The notes under the pieces: generated by a model
What the model was told of the DNA's origin: nothing
Databases searched by the model: none
The model's input: only the letters and a program-made list of their open reading frames with translations
Source: a virus
Length of the DNA stretch: 35,183 nucleotides
Strand: one strand, 5' to 3'
IMG/VR virus record: IMGVR_UViG_3300028829_003800
Coordinates: 1-35,183 of that record
Shown: in pieces, positions 16,300-25,349 of the stretch
Layout of the letters: each line of letters starts with the position of its first letter
How positions within the stretch are numbered: the stretch's first letter is position 1
Position numbers and translations under genes: made by a program

Positions 16300-17221
16300 C
16301 GACAGACCAGATAGTATGCATGCTGAATGGGTAATAAGTAATGTGTGTAACTATACTTGTAACTATTGCGACCCAAAACTATACGGGGGCTCATCAGGCT
16401 GGCCTGATTTACAAAAAAGTTTAGACTTTTGGCAGTACATACACACAGATGTTAACCCTAATGCTAAAATGTTAACACTTAGTGGCGGTGAGCCAACTAT
16501 ATGGCCAAAACTAAGTGAATTTTTTAATAGGTTAGATCCTAGTTACAAAAAAGCTATAGTTACAAACGGTAGTAGGACATTACGTTGGTGGCGCAAGTTT
16601 ATTGATAATACTCAAATGACACAAATTGCAATTAGTGTTCATCTTGAATTTGCAGATGTTAATCATATTAAAGAAGTTATTAAAATTATAGGACCTCATT
16701 GTAGAGTTACAGTCTTAATGATGTTAGACGAAAATTCAGTTACAAAAGGTCGACATTTTGCAGAAACTCTGTCTAATGAAGATTTATATTGTAAAATTGT
16801 AGTCAAACCTATAACACGTAGGTGGAATGGTATTAACGAAACATGTACATATGATAACGAAGTATTAGATTGGATTAAAACTTTTGATTACGATAAAAAT
16901 AGTCCTGCTATGAAAAATGAGAATCGTACAACAGCAGTTAACATAATTATCGACGGCGAAGAAAAACCTGTGTTTTATATGTATGAAATGATCTCAAAAA
17001 ATATGCATAAATTTAAAGGATGGCGCTGTCATGCAGGAACACACAGACTAGTTGTGTGGCACGATGGTAATGTGTATGGTGCACAGTGTACTACTGCTAA
17101 AAGAAATAAATTAGGTAATATAGCCAACGGAAGGTTAGATAAAAAGATTGAACCATTAATTTGTGATACAGAATTCTGTGCTTGTGTTCCTGACATACGC
17201 ATACCTAAGGAGATAGTATGA
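16283..17221 (+). CDS. Radical SAM protein with C-terminal Cys cluster (third type), copy 1
   Basis: This is a 312-residue protein. The radical SAM signature CNYTCNYC is at Cys22/26/29 (WVISNVCNYTCNYCDP) and LSGGEP at 66-71. The core has IVTNGSRTLRWW and ISVHLEF in the usual barrel positions. The C-terminal domain has Cys249, 269, 294, 299 and 301 (GWRCHAG, GAQC, ICDTEFCAC), then IRIPK. The spacing Cys-20-Cys-25-Cys-5-Cys is shared with the proteins at 30521 and 31676/32500, and suggests a bound auxiliary iron-sulfur cluster. There is no SPASM-type PCC motif. The start is within the previous gene and the stop overlaps the next start (ATGA). Substrate unknown. Confidence 0.85.
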   Translation: MKHLTNDRPDSMHAEWVISNVCNYTCNYCDPKLYGGSSGWPDLQKSLDFWQYIHTDVNPNAKMLTLSGGEPTIWPKLSEFFNRLDPSYKKAIVTNGSRTLRWWRKFIDNTQMTQIAISVHLEFADVNHIKEVIKIIGPHCRVTVLMMLDENSVTKGRHFAETLSNEDLYCKIVVKPITRRWNGINETCTYDNEVLDWIKTFDYDKNSPAMKNENRTTAVNIIIDGEEKPVFYMYEMISKNMHKFKGWRCHAGTHRLVVWHDGNVYGAQCTTAKRNKLGNIANGRLDKKIEPLICDTEFCACVPDIRIPKEIV

Positions 17222-17976
17222 TTTATATAGACGGTGATAGTTGTCTGTATGGCAGCGGAATTGAACAACACGTATATGGATTTACAAAATTTTATACTGG
17301 GCGTGAAAATAAAGAAAGATTTATGAACGGAAAAATCCAGAAAGCCAATGTTAAAATGAATGATATTAGGAAGAAATCAAGAAAAATAACAGACGACCAT
17401 GTAGAGTTCATAGAAGCAAATAACGTTGCGGCCCAGCTCCGTAAAAGGGGCGTAGAGTCATATACGAGAGCTGCAGGAGGCAGTAGTAATCAAGCTATTT
17501 GTATGCGTATAATAGAAGCAGTGATACAAGATAATATAAAAACAGTTATATTTTGCCCTACAAACTTTCAAAGAATACTTTATCCTAAGCTAAAAGCTCA
17601 GAGTTTAACCTTTGGAAGCGGTGAGTTTAACAAAGAATATGAGACATATTTAAAAAATTGGATAAGGCATTTTAGTTCTAGTCAAACTATGTATTTAGAA
17701 GCAAATGCACTGCTAGGATTAATAAATTTTTGCAAAGATAACAATGTAGAGTTATTAGGCACTAAAACTGCAAACTACGTACATGGATATACAACCACAA
17801 CTTTAATGTCTCCGCAAATACAAAAAATAGTAGATCAAATAAATGAACTTTGTATATTTGATTTAGGTTCTGATTTTGACGATGATGAAAAAAGAATATT
17901 TACTGAATGTGGACATCCTAGTTTAGAACGCCATGTCAAACTTGCGGAGGATATATGTACGCACTTGAAAATATAA
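17218..17976 (+). CDS. SGNH/GDSL-type hydrolase-like protein
   Basis: This is a 252-residue protein. YIDGDSCLYGSG (GDS at residues 6-8, Ser8 the likely nucleophile) and AAGGSSNQAI (residues 85-94, oxyanion Gly and Asn91) match blocks of the SGNH family, as does CGHPSLERH near 231-239 for the catalytic His. The Asp usually found just before the catalytic His is replaced (Cys231-Gly232), so the charge relay may differ. SGNH enzymes usually remove acyl or acetyl groups from sugars or lipids. Here a glycan-modifying esterase would fit the setting. It has AAGGAG ahead of the ATG, overlaps the upstream radical SAM gene by 4 bp and the downstream one by 22 bp. No signal peptide, so it is cytoplasmic unless exported with the virion. 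Confidence 0.6.
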   Translation: MIYIDGDSCLYGSGIEQHVYGFTKFYTGRENKERFMNGKIQKANVKMNDIRKKSRKITDDHVEFIEANNVAAQLRKRGVESYTRAAGGSSNQAICMRIIEAVIQDNIKTVIFCPTNFQRILYPKLKAQSLTFGSGEFNKEYETYLKNWIRHFSSSQTMYLEANALLGLINFCKDNNVELLGTKTANYVHGYTTTTLMSPQIQKIVDQINELCIFDLGSDFDDDEKRIFTECGHPSLERHVKLAEDICTHLKI

Positions 17977-19025
17977 GAAGTGTTCATCTTGAAGTGACAC
18001 AAAACTGTCAAGCAAGTTGTCCTATGTGCGACCGTAACATGAACGGCGAAGGAATTAATCCTCACATTAATTTAGACGAATTGTCTATTAAAGATTGTAA
18101 GGATATATTTTCTATAGATTTTATTAAACAATTAGATACAATGTATATGTGTGGTAACTTAGGTGATCCTATTGTTACTCGAGACACACTAGAAATATTC
18201 AAATACTTTAGACAACACAATCCTAACATGTGGTTAAGTATGAATACAAACGCAGGTGCAAGAGACGAAGCATGGTGGAGTGAACTTGCTAAAGTTTTTG
18301 GCAGGATGGGTTCTGTTATTTTTAGTGTAGACGGCCTTAGAGATACTAACCACTTATACAGGCAGGGGGTTAACTGGGACAATGTAGTAAGAAGTGCTAA
18401 GGCATTTTTACGTGCAGGCGGAAGAGCCCGTTGGGACTTTCTTATTTTCGAACATAACCAACATCAAGTACAAGCAGCAGAAGCAATAGCAAAGGAATGG
18501 GGTTTTGAAAAGTTTATTGCTAAGAAAACAGGTAGATTTATAAATGCTAGTAGCGAAAAGAAAGATACACATCAAGCTGTAAGTAGAAAAGGCGAAAAAA
18601 CTACAGAACTTAAAAAGCCTGACACAAAGTATCAAAACAAAGAGTTAAGCAAACAAGAACAATTGATTAAAAAATACGGCAGCATGGATGCTTATTACGA
18701 TGCAGTACCTATTAACTGTAAAGTAAAAGACAAAGGCGAAATATATGTTACAGCAGAAGGTTTAGTTTTGCCATGTTGCTGGACTGCTGGCCGTATGTAC
18801 AAATGGTGGCATAAAGATCCTAAGGTAGAACAAATATGGGATTTTATTGGCGATAAAGAATCTATAAGTGCAAAGCAAGGTATAGAACATGTTTTTACAA
18901 GTGGTATTTTTGATAAGATACAAGACAGTTGGAATATACAAGGATGTGATAACGGCAAACTAAAAGTTTGCAGTATGAAATGCGGTGCGGAGTTTGATCC
19001 GTTTGCTGCACAGTTTAAGGAGTAA
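17955..19025 (+). CDS. Radical SAM/SPASM-type protein with GNLGD motif, copy 1
   Basis: This is a 356-residue protein with GGAGG five bases before its ATG. The radical SAM signature CQASCPMC is at Cys18/22/25. The GGEP position is replaced by CGNLGDP (66-72). The core has SMNTNAGARDEAWW, FSVDGLRDTNHLYR and IFEHNQHQV. The C-terminal auxiliary domain has Cys255, Cys274/275 (VLPCCW), Cys331, Cys339 and Cys343, like a SPASM domain that holds one or two extra [4Fe-4S] clusters. A Lys/Glu-rich linker (about 200-235) separates core and auxiliary domain. SPASM enzymes commonly modify peptides, but sugar substrates are also known for the wider group. Close paralogues lie at 19596 and 25901. Confidence 0.85.
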   Translation: MYALENIRSVHLEVTQNCQASCPMCDRNMNGEGINPHINLDELSIKDCKDIFSIDFIKQLDTMYMCGNLGDPIVTRDTLEIFKYFRQHNPNMWLSMNTNAGARDEAWWSELAKVFGRMGSVIFSVDGLRDTNHLYRQGVNWDNVVRSAKAFLRAGGRARWDFLIFEHNQHQVQAAEAIAKEWGFEKFIAKKTGRFINASSEKKDTHQAVSRKGEKTTELKKPDTKYQNKELSKQEQLIKKYGSMDAYYDAVPINCKVKDKGEIYVTAEGLVLPCCWTAGRMYKWWHKDPKVEQIWDFIGDKESISAKQGIEHVFTSGIFDKIQDSWNIQGCDNGKLKVCSMKCGAEFDPFAAQFKE

Positions 19026-19029
19026 AAAA

Positions 19030-19596
19030 ATGACATTTACAATATTGGAAAACTTTCCACAAGACTTATTAGACGAACTAAAGGCAATTTGGTATGAAGG
19101 TGATTGGAAACGCGAAATAGAAGCTAGTCCTGGTTCTATGTGGCACCATCATTTAAGAGCTAGTCATCCTATATTTGAAAGATTCCCAGAAGAAACCCGC
19201 ACACTAGAATATTATAGTAATCCTCCACATTGTGGAAACGGTCCGCACTTAGATAGAGGCAGATGGAGTGCAATGAATATACCTATTGAAATGGATCACG
19301 AAAATAGTTACTTTTTAGCCGGCAAGACTCACTTATTAAAAGGATATACTAGAAAGCGTCATTTAGATCAATACAAAGACGGTCATAAAGTAAACAGTAC
19401 AGGACCTATTGGATTTTTTAAAGAAGAAGAAGATAAGTTTGATTATTATAACTTAGAAAAGCCTGTTCTGTTTAGTACAAAAACACCTCACGGATTTGCC
19501 AATAATAGTGATCGTCCTAGAGTATTGCTTAGTGCTACCTTTAATTTAACTTATGAACAAATGCTTAATATTTTGCCAGAGGAATGGTTTGCATAA
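19030..19596 (+). CDS. 2-oxoglutarate/Fe(II) oxygenase-like protein (double-stranded beta-helix)
   Basis: The ATG at 19030 is chosen because AAGGAG (19017-19022) sits eight bases ahead; earlier starts would fall inside the previous gene. It is 188 residues long. The iron triad is visible as HLD at residues 73-75 (PHLDRGRW) with the distal His154 (TPHGFANN), followed by Arg162/164 (DRPRVLLSATF) for 2-oxoglutarate. This fits a hydroxylase acting on a small molecule, sugar or protein side chain. It starts 4 bases after the upstream radical SAM gene and is coupled to the next one by TAATG. Its place between two SPASM-type paralogues suggests a shared pathway. Substrate unknown. Confidence 0.6.
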   Translation: MTFTILENFPQDLLDELKAIWYEGDWKREIEASPGSMWHHHLRASHPIFERFPEETRTLEYYSNPPHCGNGPHLDRGRWSAMNIPIEMDHENSYFLAGKTHLLKGYTRKRHLDQYKDGHKVNSTGPIGFFKEEEDKFDYYNLEKPVLFSTKTPHGFANNSDRPRVLLSATFNLTYEQMLNILPEEWFA

Positions 19597-20594
19597 TGTT
19601 TTATTCGTTGCCTTTAAGTCACATACATATAGAACTAACAACTAAGTGTAATGCTGCATGTCCGATGTGTATGAGAAACTTAAATGGTGACGTAGATCAT
19701 CCTAATCTAATTAAAACAGACTTTGATGTAAACTGGTTTGATAATATAGATTTACCTGCAAACAAACTTACGCTATGTGGTAACTACGGTGATCCGTGTG
19801 TACATCCTGACCTGCATCTTGTTGTTGAAAGATGGATACAGCAATACAACAAGCCTATTCTAATGATGACCAATGGCGGTGCTAGAAAGCCTGATTACTG
19901 GCGTTCTCTAGCAGAAACAGCAGGTGACAAGATGCATGTAGTATTTGGTATAGATGGTCTTGCAGACACAAATCATCTTTATCGTAGACATGTGCAATGG
20001 GACAAACTAATAGAAAATGCACAAGCATATATAGACGCCGGCGGCAGTGCAACTTGGAAGTATATTATATTTGAACATAACAAGCATCAAGTTGAAAAAG
20101 CCGCAGAACTTGCAAAAAAGCTAGGTTTCAAAAAATTTGAGAAAATTAAAACAAATAGATTTGAAAAAGATTACTTGCCTGTTGTTGACAAAAACAATAA
20201 AGAAATATACAGGCTATACGAAGCAAAAGTTGAAGAAGATGGATATACGTCAAAAAATCCTAATCGTATACAAACTACAAAAGAATGGACAGGCGAGATA
20301 GCTTGTTATGCAAAGAAAGAAAGCAGTGTATACATAGCTGCTGACGGCAGAGTGTATCCGTGTTGCAACACTGGATATCACTACAATACTGATAGATCGT
20401 TGAATAAAGAAATACATGAACTACAACAGCAAGTGGGTGCTCCTAATATTTCAAAAGAAAAGTTAAGTGATGTAGTGCAAAGTGATTTCTTTGCAACAGT
20501 AGAAGATCGCTGGAGTTCTCAACCCCTTAAAAAATGCAAGAAAACCTGTGGAGTGTTGCGTGATAATTTACACAAGGTAGAAATTTTTGAGTAA
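19596..20594 (+). CDS. Radical SAM/SPASM-type protein with GNYGD motif, copy 2
   Basis: The ATG at 19596 shares its A with the preceding TAA (TAATG). An earlier ATG at 19584 would only add four residues. It is 332 residues long. The radical SAM signature CNAACPMC is at Cys18/22/25 and CGNYGDP at 61-67. MTNGGARKPDYW, FGIDGLADTNHLYR and FEHNKHQVEKA align with the paralogue at 17955. Auxiliary Cys are 237, 256/257 (VYPCCN), 314 and 318. The linker is shorter than in copy 1. The next gene is separated by 23 bp that include a TATAAATA motif, so this gene probably ends a translational unit. Confidence 0.85.
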   Translation: MFYSLPLSHIHIELTTKCNAACPMCMRNLNGDVDHPNLIKTDFDVNWFDNIDLPANKLTLCGNYGDPCVHPDLHLVVERWIQQYNKPILMMTNGGARKPDYWRSLAETAGDKMHVVFGIDGLADTNHLYRRHVQWDKLIENAQAYIDAGGSATWKYIIFEHNKHQVEKAAELAKKLGFKKFEKIKTNRFEKDYLPVVDKNNKEIYRLYEAKVEEDGYTSKNPNRIQTTKEWTGEIACYAKKESSVYIAADGRVYPCCNTGYHYNTDRSLNKEIHELQQQVGAPNISKEKLSDVVQSDFFATVEDRWSSQPLKKCKKTCGVLRDNLHKVEIFE

Positions 20595-20605
20595 ACTACA
20601 TATAT

Positions 20606-20613
20606 TATAAATA
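20606..20613 (+). promoter_or_regulatory. Late promoter-like TATAAATA, 4 bases before an ATG
   Basis: An exact TATAAATA lies in the 23-bp gap, 4 bases from the ATG at 20618. If used like a T4 late promoter, the transcript would begin at about the start codon, giving a leaderless mRNA. No Shine-Dalgarno sequence is present. Confidence 0.5.
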
Positions 20614-20617
20614 CATT

Positions 20618-22027
20618 ATGAGCAATAAAACATTACCATCAGAGACATTTTGTGCATTACCGTGGATGCACCTCAGCAGTAGACCCGACGGAAAAATGCG
20701 TACATGTTGCACATCTAATGCAAGTAGTGTACAAGATCCGGATTCAAATAAAAAAGTCGGCGGCGGCGAAGTTGGCGTAGTAAAAAATGATGACGGCGTT
20801 CCAGCTAACTTTAATCATACTACGTTGGAAGAAGCATGGAATAGTGGTTATATGCGTAATGTTCGTAAGATGATGCTGCGCGGCGAAAAACCTGCTAGTT
20901 GTTTAAAGTGTTACAAAGAAGAGGAACAAGGACATCTAAGTAAACGTAACTGGGAAACAGAATACTGGGGCAATAGATTTAATATAGATGAACTAGTTGC
21001 TGAAACAAAAGAAGATGGAAGCATACCTCCTAAGATTAGGTATATTGATTTACGTTTAGGTAGTAAGTGTCAACTTGCTTGCGTAATGTGTTCACCACAT
21101 GATAGTACAGGATGGATCAAAGACTGGAAAGCTATTAACCCTAAAATTAAAAACGAAAAACTTGCTAACACTAGTCAGTGGCATAATAAAGGACGCAATG
21201 ACGGAGCAAGTTATAATTGGCATAAAAACAATCCTCGCTTTTGGGCAGATTTAATGGATCAAATTCCTCACATGTATCAATTATATTTTGCTGGCGGCGA
21301 AAGTTTAATTATTGAGGAACATTATGAATTGCTTGAAGAATGTATTAAACGTGGTCATGCTAAAAATATGGAACTACGTTACAATTCAAATGCTGTAGAA
21401 TGGCGTGAAGATTTGCCAGAATTATGGAGTCACTTTAAACGAGTAAGATTTCATTACAGCATTGACGCTTACGGCGAACAAAACGATTATATACGTTATC
21501 CTAGTACTTGGGAACATCAAGAACGTGTGTTCCATATGCTAGATAATACAGCACCACAAGTAGAAGTTACTACAGCAACTACTATTATGGCACTTAATGT
21601 TGCATACTTACCTGAGTTTGTAAAATGGAAAGTACAACAGGGCTTTAAAAAATTAAACAAATGGCCATTAGGAGCTGGAGGCATAAACATGCATTTTGCA
21701 TATTGGCCACCACAGTTAAATGTAAAAGTGCTACCTGAACATATCAAAAAAGAAATTACAGACAAGTACGAAAATGAATTTTTTCCTTGGATGGAAGAAA
21801 ATTGGCAACTATTTACAGGTGTAGAAGAAGCCGGTATTACTAAAGAGCAATGGTTAAATGCGCCATATGGAATGAAACGCTTTAAAGGTATTATTAGGTT
21901 TATGAATAGTGAAGACTGGAGTGCTAGGCTTCCGGAAACAAAAGAATACTTAAATTTAGTAAACGAACGTAGAGGCTGGACAGAAAGGTTTCCAGAAGTA
22001 TTTCCTATACTAAAGGATATAGTATGA
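20618..22027 (+). CDS. Radical SAM protein with N-terminal Cys cluster, copy 2
   Basis: This 469-residue protein is the longest of its type here. N-terminal Cys12 (FCALPWMHLSSRPDG), Cys30/31 (MRTCC), Cys95 and Cys98 (SCLKC) form a SPASM/twitch-like pattern placed before the core. The radical SAM signature CQLACVMC is at Cys151/155/158, and the GGEP position reads AGGES (225-229). HYSIDAYGEQNDYIRYPSTW and TATTIMALNVAYLPEFVKW follow. The end is LNLVNERRGWTERFPEVF, the FPE ending of this type. It lacks a ribosome site but has TATAAATA just upstream. It overlaps the next member by 4 bp. It probably needs an electron donor from the host; no ferredoxin gene is in this window. Confidence 0.85.
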   Translation: MSNKTLPSETFCALPWMHLSSRPDGKMRTCCTSNASSVQDPDSNKKVGGGEVGVVKNDDGVPANFNHTTLEEAWNSGYMRNVRKMMLRGEKPASCLKCYKEEEQGHLSKRNWETEYWGNRFNIDELVAETKEDGSIPPKIRYIDLRLGSKCQLACVMCSPHDSTGWIKDWKAINPKIKNEKLANTSQWHNKGRNDGASYNWHKNNPRFWADLMDQIPHMYQLYFAGGESLIIEEHYELLEECIKRGHAKNMELRYNSNAVEWREDLPELWSHFKRVRFHYSIDAYGEQNDYIRYPSTWEHQERVFHMLDNTAPQVEVTTATTIMALNVAYLPEFVKWKVQQGFKKLNKWPLGAGGINMHFAYWPPQLNVKVLPEHIKKEITDKYENEFFPWMEENWQLFTGVEEAGITKEQWLNAPYGMKRFKGIIRFMNSEDWSARLPETKEYLNLVNERRGWTERFPEVFPILKDIV

Positions 22028-23346
22028 ATGTAAAAGATGAAAATTTTTGCATTGTTCCTTTTGTACAGTTAAACACTAGAGGCAAAGGAGATGCTAGAGT
22101 ATGTTGTAGTATTGAAGGTATTGACTTTGGCATTCCAAAAGAAATGACTATTGACGAAATAACTTCTGATAATTATTCTAGTGACACTGATGTATATAAT
22201 TTAAGTAAAGATAAAATAGAAGACTTATGGAATGGTCCTTTTATGAAAGACTTCCGTATGAAAATGCTTAACGGCGAAAAACTTAGTAACTGTGAATTTT
22301 GCTACAGAATGGAAAACAGTGGATTTGGAAGTAAGCGTACTGGCAAGAATAAAAGGTTTTTAGAACGTGTAAAACCGCATTTACAAAAGTATTATGATGC
22401 AAATGGTTATGTTGATGTTATGCCACAATGGTGGGAAGTAAGACTTAGCACTAAATGTAACCTAAGTTGTGTTATGTGTTCTCCTAACCTTAGTAGTATG
22501 ATGTACAAAGAATACAACAAATGGGGCAATAAAATAACTGGACAAATGCAAGGTAGTTTAGACATTGCAAAACGTTCAGGTGAAGAATATCTAAGTCAAA
22601 GTAAGTTTTTTAAAGAACAAATAATGACAAATCTTGAACATGTATTATACATGGAATTTAGAGGTGGAGAAGTATTTGCAGATCGACACAGCATTGACTT
22701 TATTTGGAGTATAGCTAAAACAGACTATGCAAAAAATATTAGTTTAGATATAAGCACTAATGCAACATTGATAACAGATGAAATAGTAGATTTATTAAAT
22801 CATTTCAAAGGCGGATTATTGCGTTTTAGTATTGATGCTGGACAAGAAAAAGATGAACTAATACGTTATCACACCAATTGGGATAGCGTCATAACTAGCA
22901 TTGAAAATTCAAACAACTTACATAGCGAATGGGAAATGGTAACACAAACTTGTTTACAAGCTCTTAATTGTATAGGACTAGTACCTATGCTAGAATATTT
23001 TGATGATATGTGTAATCGTACTAATAATGAACGCTTTCATTTAGGATTTACAAGTGTACGTGGTAAAGAATGGATGCGTCATGAACTTGTACCTATAGAA
23101 TATAGACAAAAAGAAATTGCTGATCTTGAAAAGTTTATAAAAAATAGTTGGTTATGTAATACTAGTAAACACAAAAAAAGAGAAACTAAAACAATACAAG
23201 GGTTAATGAAAGCACTTTCTACAGAAACACGTATTAATGATGACTTAAATAAGAAAGCCAAAGAGTATTATCTAAAATTAAACGAACTACGGAATGTAGA
23301 TTATTGGAAAACATTCCCGCACTTGGAGTACTTAAATGGATTTTAG
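22024..23346 (+). CDS. Radical SAM protein with N-terminal Cys cluster, copy 3
   Basis: This is a 440-residue protein with AAAGGA upstream and an ATGA overlap with the previous member. N-terminal Cys9 (FCIVPFVQLN), Cys27/28 (RVCC), Cys90 and Cys93 (NCEFC) match the other members. The radical SAM signature CNLSCVMC is at Cys145/149/152. The GGEP motif is altered to RGGEV (213-217). FSIDAGQEKDELIRYHTNW and TQTCLQALNCIGLVPML follow, and the end is LNELRNVDYWKTFPHLEYL. The altered Pro need not abolish activity, because the Gly-Gly-Glu backbone is kept. Its start is coupled to the upstream gene and a methyltransferase-like gene overlaps its end. Confidence 0.85.
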   Translation: MNVKDENFCIVPFVQLNTRGKGDARVCCSIEGIDFGIPKEMTIDEITSDNYSSDTDVYNLSKDKIEDLWNGPFMKDFRMKMLNGEKLSNCEFCYRMENSGFGSKRTGKNKRFLERVKPHLQKYYDANGYVDVMPQWWEVRLSTKCNLSCVMCSPNLSSMMYKEYNKWGNKITGQMQGSLDIAKRSGEEYLSQSKFFKEQIMTNLEHVLYMEFRGGEVFADRHSIDFIWSIAKTDYAKNISLDISTNATLITDEIVDLLNHFKGGLLRFSIDAGQEKDELIRYHTNWDSVITSIENSNNLHSEWEMVTQTCLQALNCIGLVPMLEYFDDMCNRTNNERFHLGFTSVRGKEWMRHELVPIEYRQKEIADLEKFIKNSWLCNTSKHKKRETKTIQGLMKALSTETRINDDLNKKAKEYYLKLNELRNVDYWKTFPHLEYLNGF

Positions 23347-23986
23347 TGATTGGAAAATACATAAGTTTGACGACACATTTAATCAAATAGATGTAAAAAA
23401 TAAAACTGTTGCAGATCTATGTTGTTTACATGGTAGAGCTGGTGCAAGAAGTTTAGAAAGAGGCGCAAAATACATAAAATTTATTGATGCTATAGATCCT
23501 ATAGACGAACTGAAAACATATTTTACAATCTATGATAAAGATAAATGGCAGCATATAAAACTTGATCTTAGTAACGAAGCTCAAGACTTAATTAAACACT
23601 TACAAGATGTTGATATATGTTTTTATTACGGACATTTATATCATGCTACAAATCATTTTGACATTTTAAAATTTTTATCTTTAAGTAATATTAAAAATTT
23701 AATTATAGACACTTCATGGCCGTTATGGTTAGGTGATTATGATATGTGGAATGACAAAAACGGAATAATGATACATGATTTTGAAACTACGGATAACCAT
23801 ATGCATGCCTTCAGTAATGAATATGATAAGTTATATATAGGAATACCAAACAAGCAATGGATTAACTCGGTGGTTATTGATCAGTTTAATTGGAATGTTA
23901 TGTCAGAAGATGAAATGATAATAGATTTTAAAAATCGACAACAAGTGAGATATATGATTAGACTTGCAAGGAGAAACAATGAATAA
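23336..23986 (+). CDS. SAM-dependent methyltransferase-like protein
   Basis: This 216-residue protein begins MDFSDWKIHKFDDTFNQIDV. A motif I-like NKTVADLCCLHGRAGARSLE (residues ~23-42) is followed by KYIKFIDAIDPIDE, in the position of the acidic ribose-binding residue. DVDICFYYGHLYHATNHFDI then resembles motif IV of class I methyltransferases. This pattern is seen in phage methyltransferases that act on sugars or small molecules. The ATG overlaps the end of the upstream radical SAM gene by 11 bp, and the gene overlaps the next start by 8 bp. It could methylate a glycan or be a non-methylating Rossmann relative, since motif I lacks the usual GxGxG. Confidence 0.6.
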   Translation: MDFSDWKIHKFDDTFNQIDVKNKTVADLCCLHGRAGARSLERGAKYIKFIDAIDPIDELKTYFTIYDKDKWQHIKLDLSNEAQDLIKHLQDVDICFYYGHLYHATNHFDILKFLSLSNIKNLIIDTSWPLWLGDYDMWNDKNGIMIHDFETTDNHMHAFSNEYDKLYIGIPNKQWINSVVIDQFNWNVMSEDEMIIDFKNRQQVRYMIRLARRNNE

Positions 23987-25349
23987 AACATTATGCCCTG
24001 TGCCATGGATGAGCCAAAGTCTTAGAGCGAACGGCGACATCCGTGTATGTTGTCAGGCACAGCATGGCCCAACAGGCGGAATACTGAGAGACGAAGACGG
24101 AAAAGAGTACAATGCTCGTACAGCTGATCTTAAAAAAGTACGCAATAGTGAATTGTCGAAAGAAATACGTAAGTATATGATGGAAGGCAAATGGCATCCT
24201 GAGTGTGTTCGTTGCCAAACAGAAATGGAATCAGGCATGAATGCTCGTATTGATTATGAAAATAAAATTTGGATCGAACGTGGTGAATTTAATTGGGAAG
24301 ATTTATTATCTAAAACAGCAGCCGACGGCACAATAGAAGAAGATGAAATTAATTGTAGTTTTTATGATGTACGTTTTGGCAACTTATGTAATTTAAAATG
24401 TAGAATGTGCGGTCCTACTGATAGTAGTATGTGGTACGAGGATCAGGTTAAACTATGGGGAGATAGTTATAAAGACAGCCATGGCAAAGTCAAACTTATT
24501 AAAAATGACAAAGGCAAGTATGAGCCTGAAACAAATTTATATGATTGGCACGAAAGCGACCATTACTGGGTACAAATGGATAATAACATCGATCAGATAC
24601 GAAAGCTATACATCGTCGGCGGCGAGCCGCTAATGATCGACAGGCATTACGAATTCTTACAAAAATGTGTTGATCAAGACTGTGCAAAAAATATTATTGT
24701 AGAATACAATACTAATATGACAAACATACCGCAACGTGCTTGGGACATTTGGAAGCATTTTAAACAAGTTAATTTAGGTGCAAGTGTTGACGGCGTAGGC
24801 GATTTGCAATACTATATGCGTCCTCCTAGTAGATTTGATAAAATTCATGAAAACCTACTTAAAGTAAGTCAGGCAGAAGGTAACTTTAAAGTATGGATTG
24901 CAGCAACTATTAATGTATTCAATGTTTTACATTTTCCAGAATTTATGGAATGGTTATTACTTAATAAAATACCTCGTGTAAATGACGATGAATGGCGCCC
25001 TATAATTACACCACATCCGTTACATGGCCCAAAATTCTATAATATTAGAATGTTACCAGGTTGGGCAAAAGATCATATCAAACAAAAGTACGAAGATTAC
25101 AAACCGAGACTGTTAAAAATAATTGATGAAAGTGATTTTACAGAAGAACGTAAAAAAGCTAGTAGGAGAGATGCAGTAGGATTACTAGATCAATATGTAG
25201 ACTACATGTATGCTAAAGATTTTAGTGAAGCACTACCGATGTTTTGGAAGGCTACTAGAAAATTAGATAAAATTCGCGGACATAGTATTGAAAAGTCTAT
25301 TCCAGAGTTATACGAACTTCTAAAGGATACCGAAGTTAATGAGCTATAA
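23979..25349 (+). CDS. Radical SAM protein with N-terminal Cys cluster, copy 4
   Basis: The ATG at 23979 follows AAGGAG (23968-23973) and is preferred to one at 23964. It is 456 residues long. N-terminal Cys6 (LCPVPWMSQSLRANGD), Cys24/25 (RVCC), Cys76 and Cys79 (ECVRC) precede the core. The radical SAM signature CNLKCRMC is at Cys137/141/144 and VGGEP at 213-217. It also has LGASVDGVGDLQYYMRPPS and AATINVFNVLHFPEFMEW, parallel to copy 2 (20618). The ending DKIRGHSIEKSIPELYELL keeps the D..R pattern. Copies 2 and 4 look like the closest pair. A large segment between the signature and GGEP (residues ~150-210) is Lys/Asp-rich and may be a substrate loop. Confidence 0.85.
   Translation: MNKTLCPVPWMSQSLRANGDIRVCCQAQHGPTGGILRDEDGKEYNARTADLKKVRNSELSKEIRKYMMEGKWHPECVRCQTEMESGMNARIDYENKIWIERGEFNWEDLLSKTAADGTIEEDEINCSFYDVRFGNLCNLKCRMCGPTDSSMWYEDQVKLWGDSYKDSHGKVKLIKNDKGKYEPETNLYDWHESDHYWVQMDNNIDQIRKLYIVGGEPLMIDRHYEFLQKCVDQDCAKNIIVEYNTNMTNIPQRAWDIWKHFKQVNLGASVDGVGDLQYYMRPPSRFDKIHENLLKVSQAEGNFKVWIAATINVFNVLHFPEFMEWLLLNKIPRVNDDEWRPIITPHPLHGPKFYNIRMLPGWAKDHIKQKYEDYKPRLLKIIDESDFTEERKKASRRDAVGLLDQYVDYMYAKDFSEALPMFWKATRKLDKIRGHSIEKSIPELYELLKDTEVNEL

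Noticed and set aside
24053-24687. Several minus-strand open frames (61-75 aa)
   Set aside because: They are antisense to the radical SAM gene 23979-25349, with no start signals and no recognisable products.
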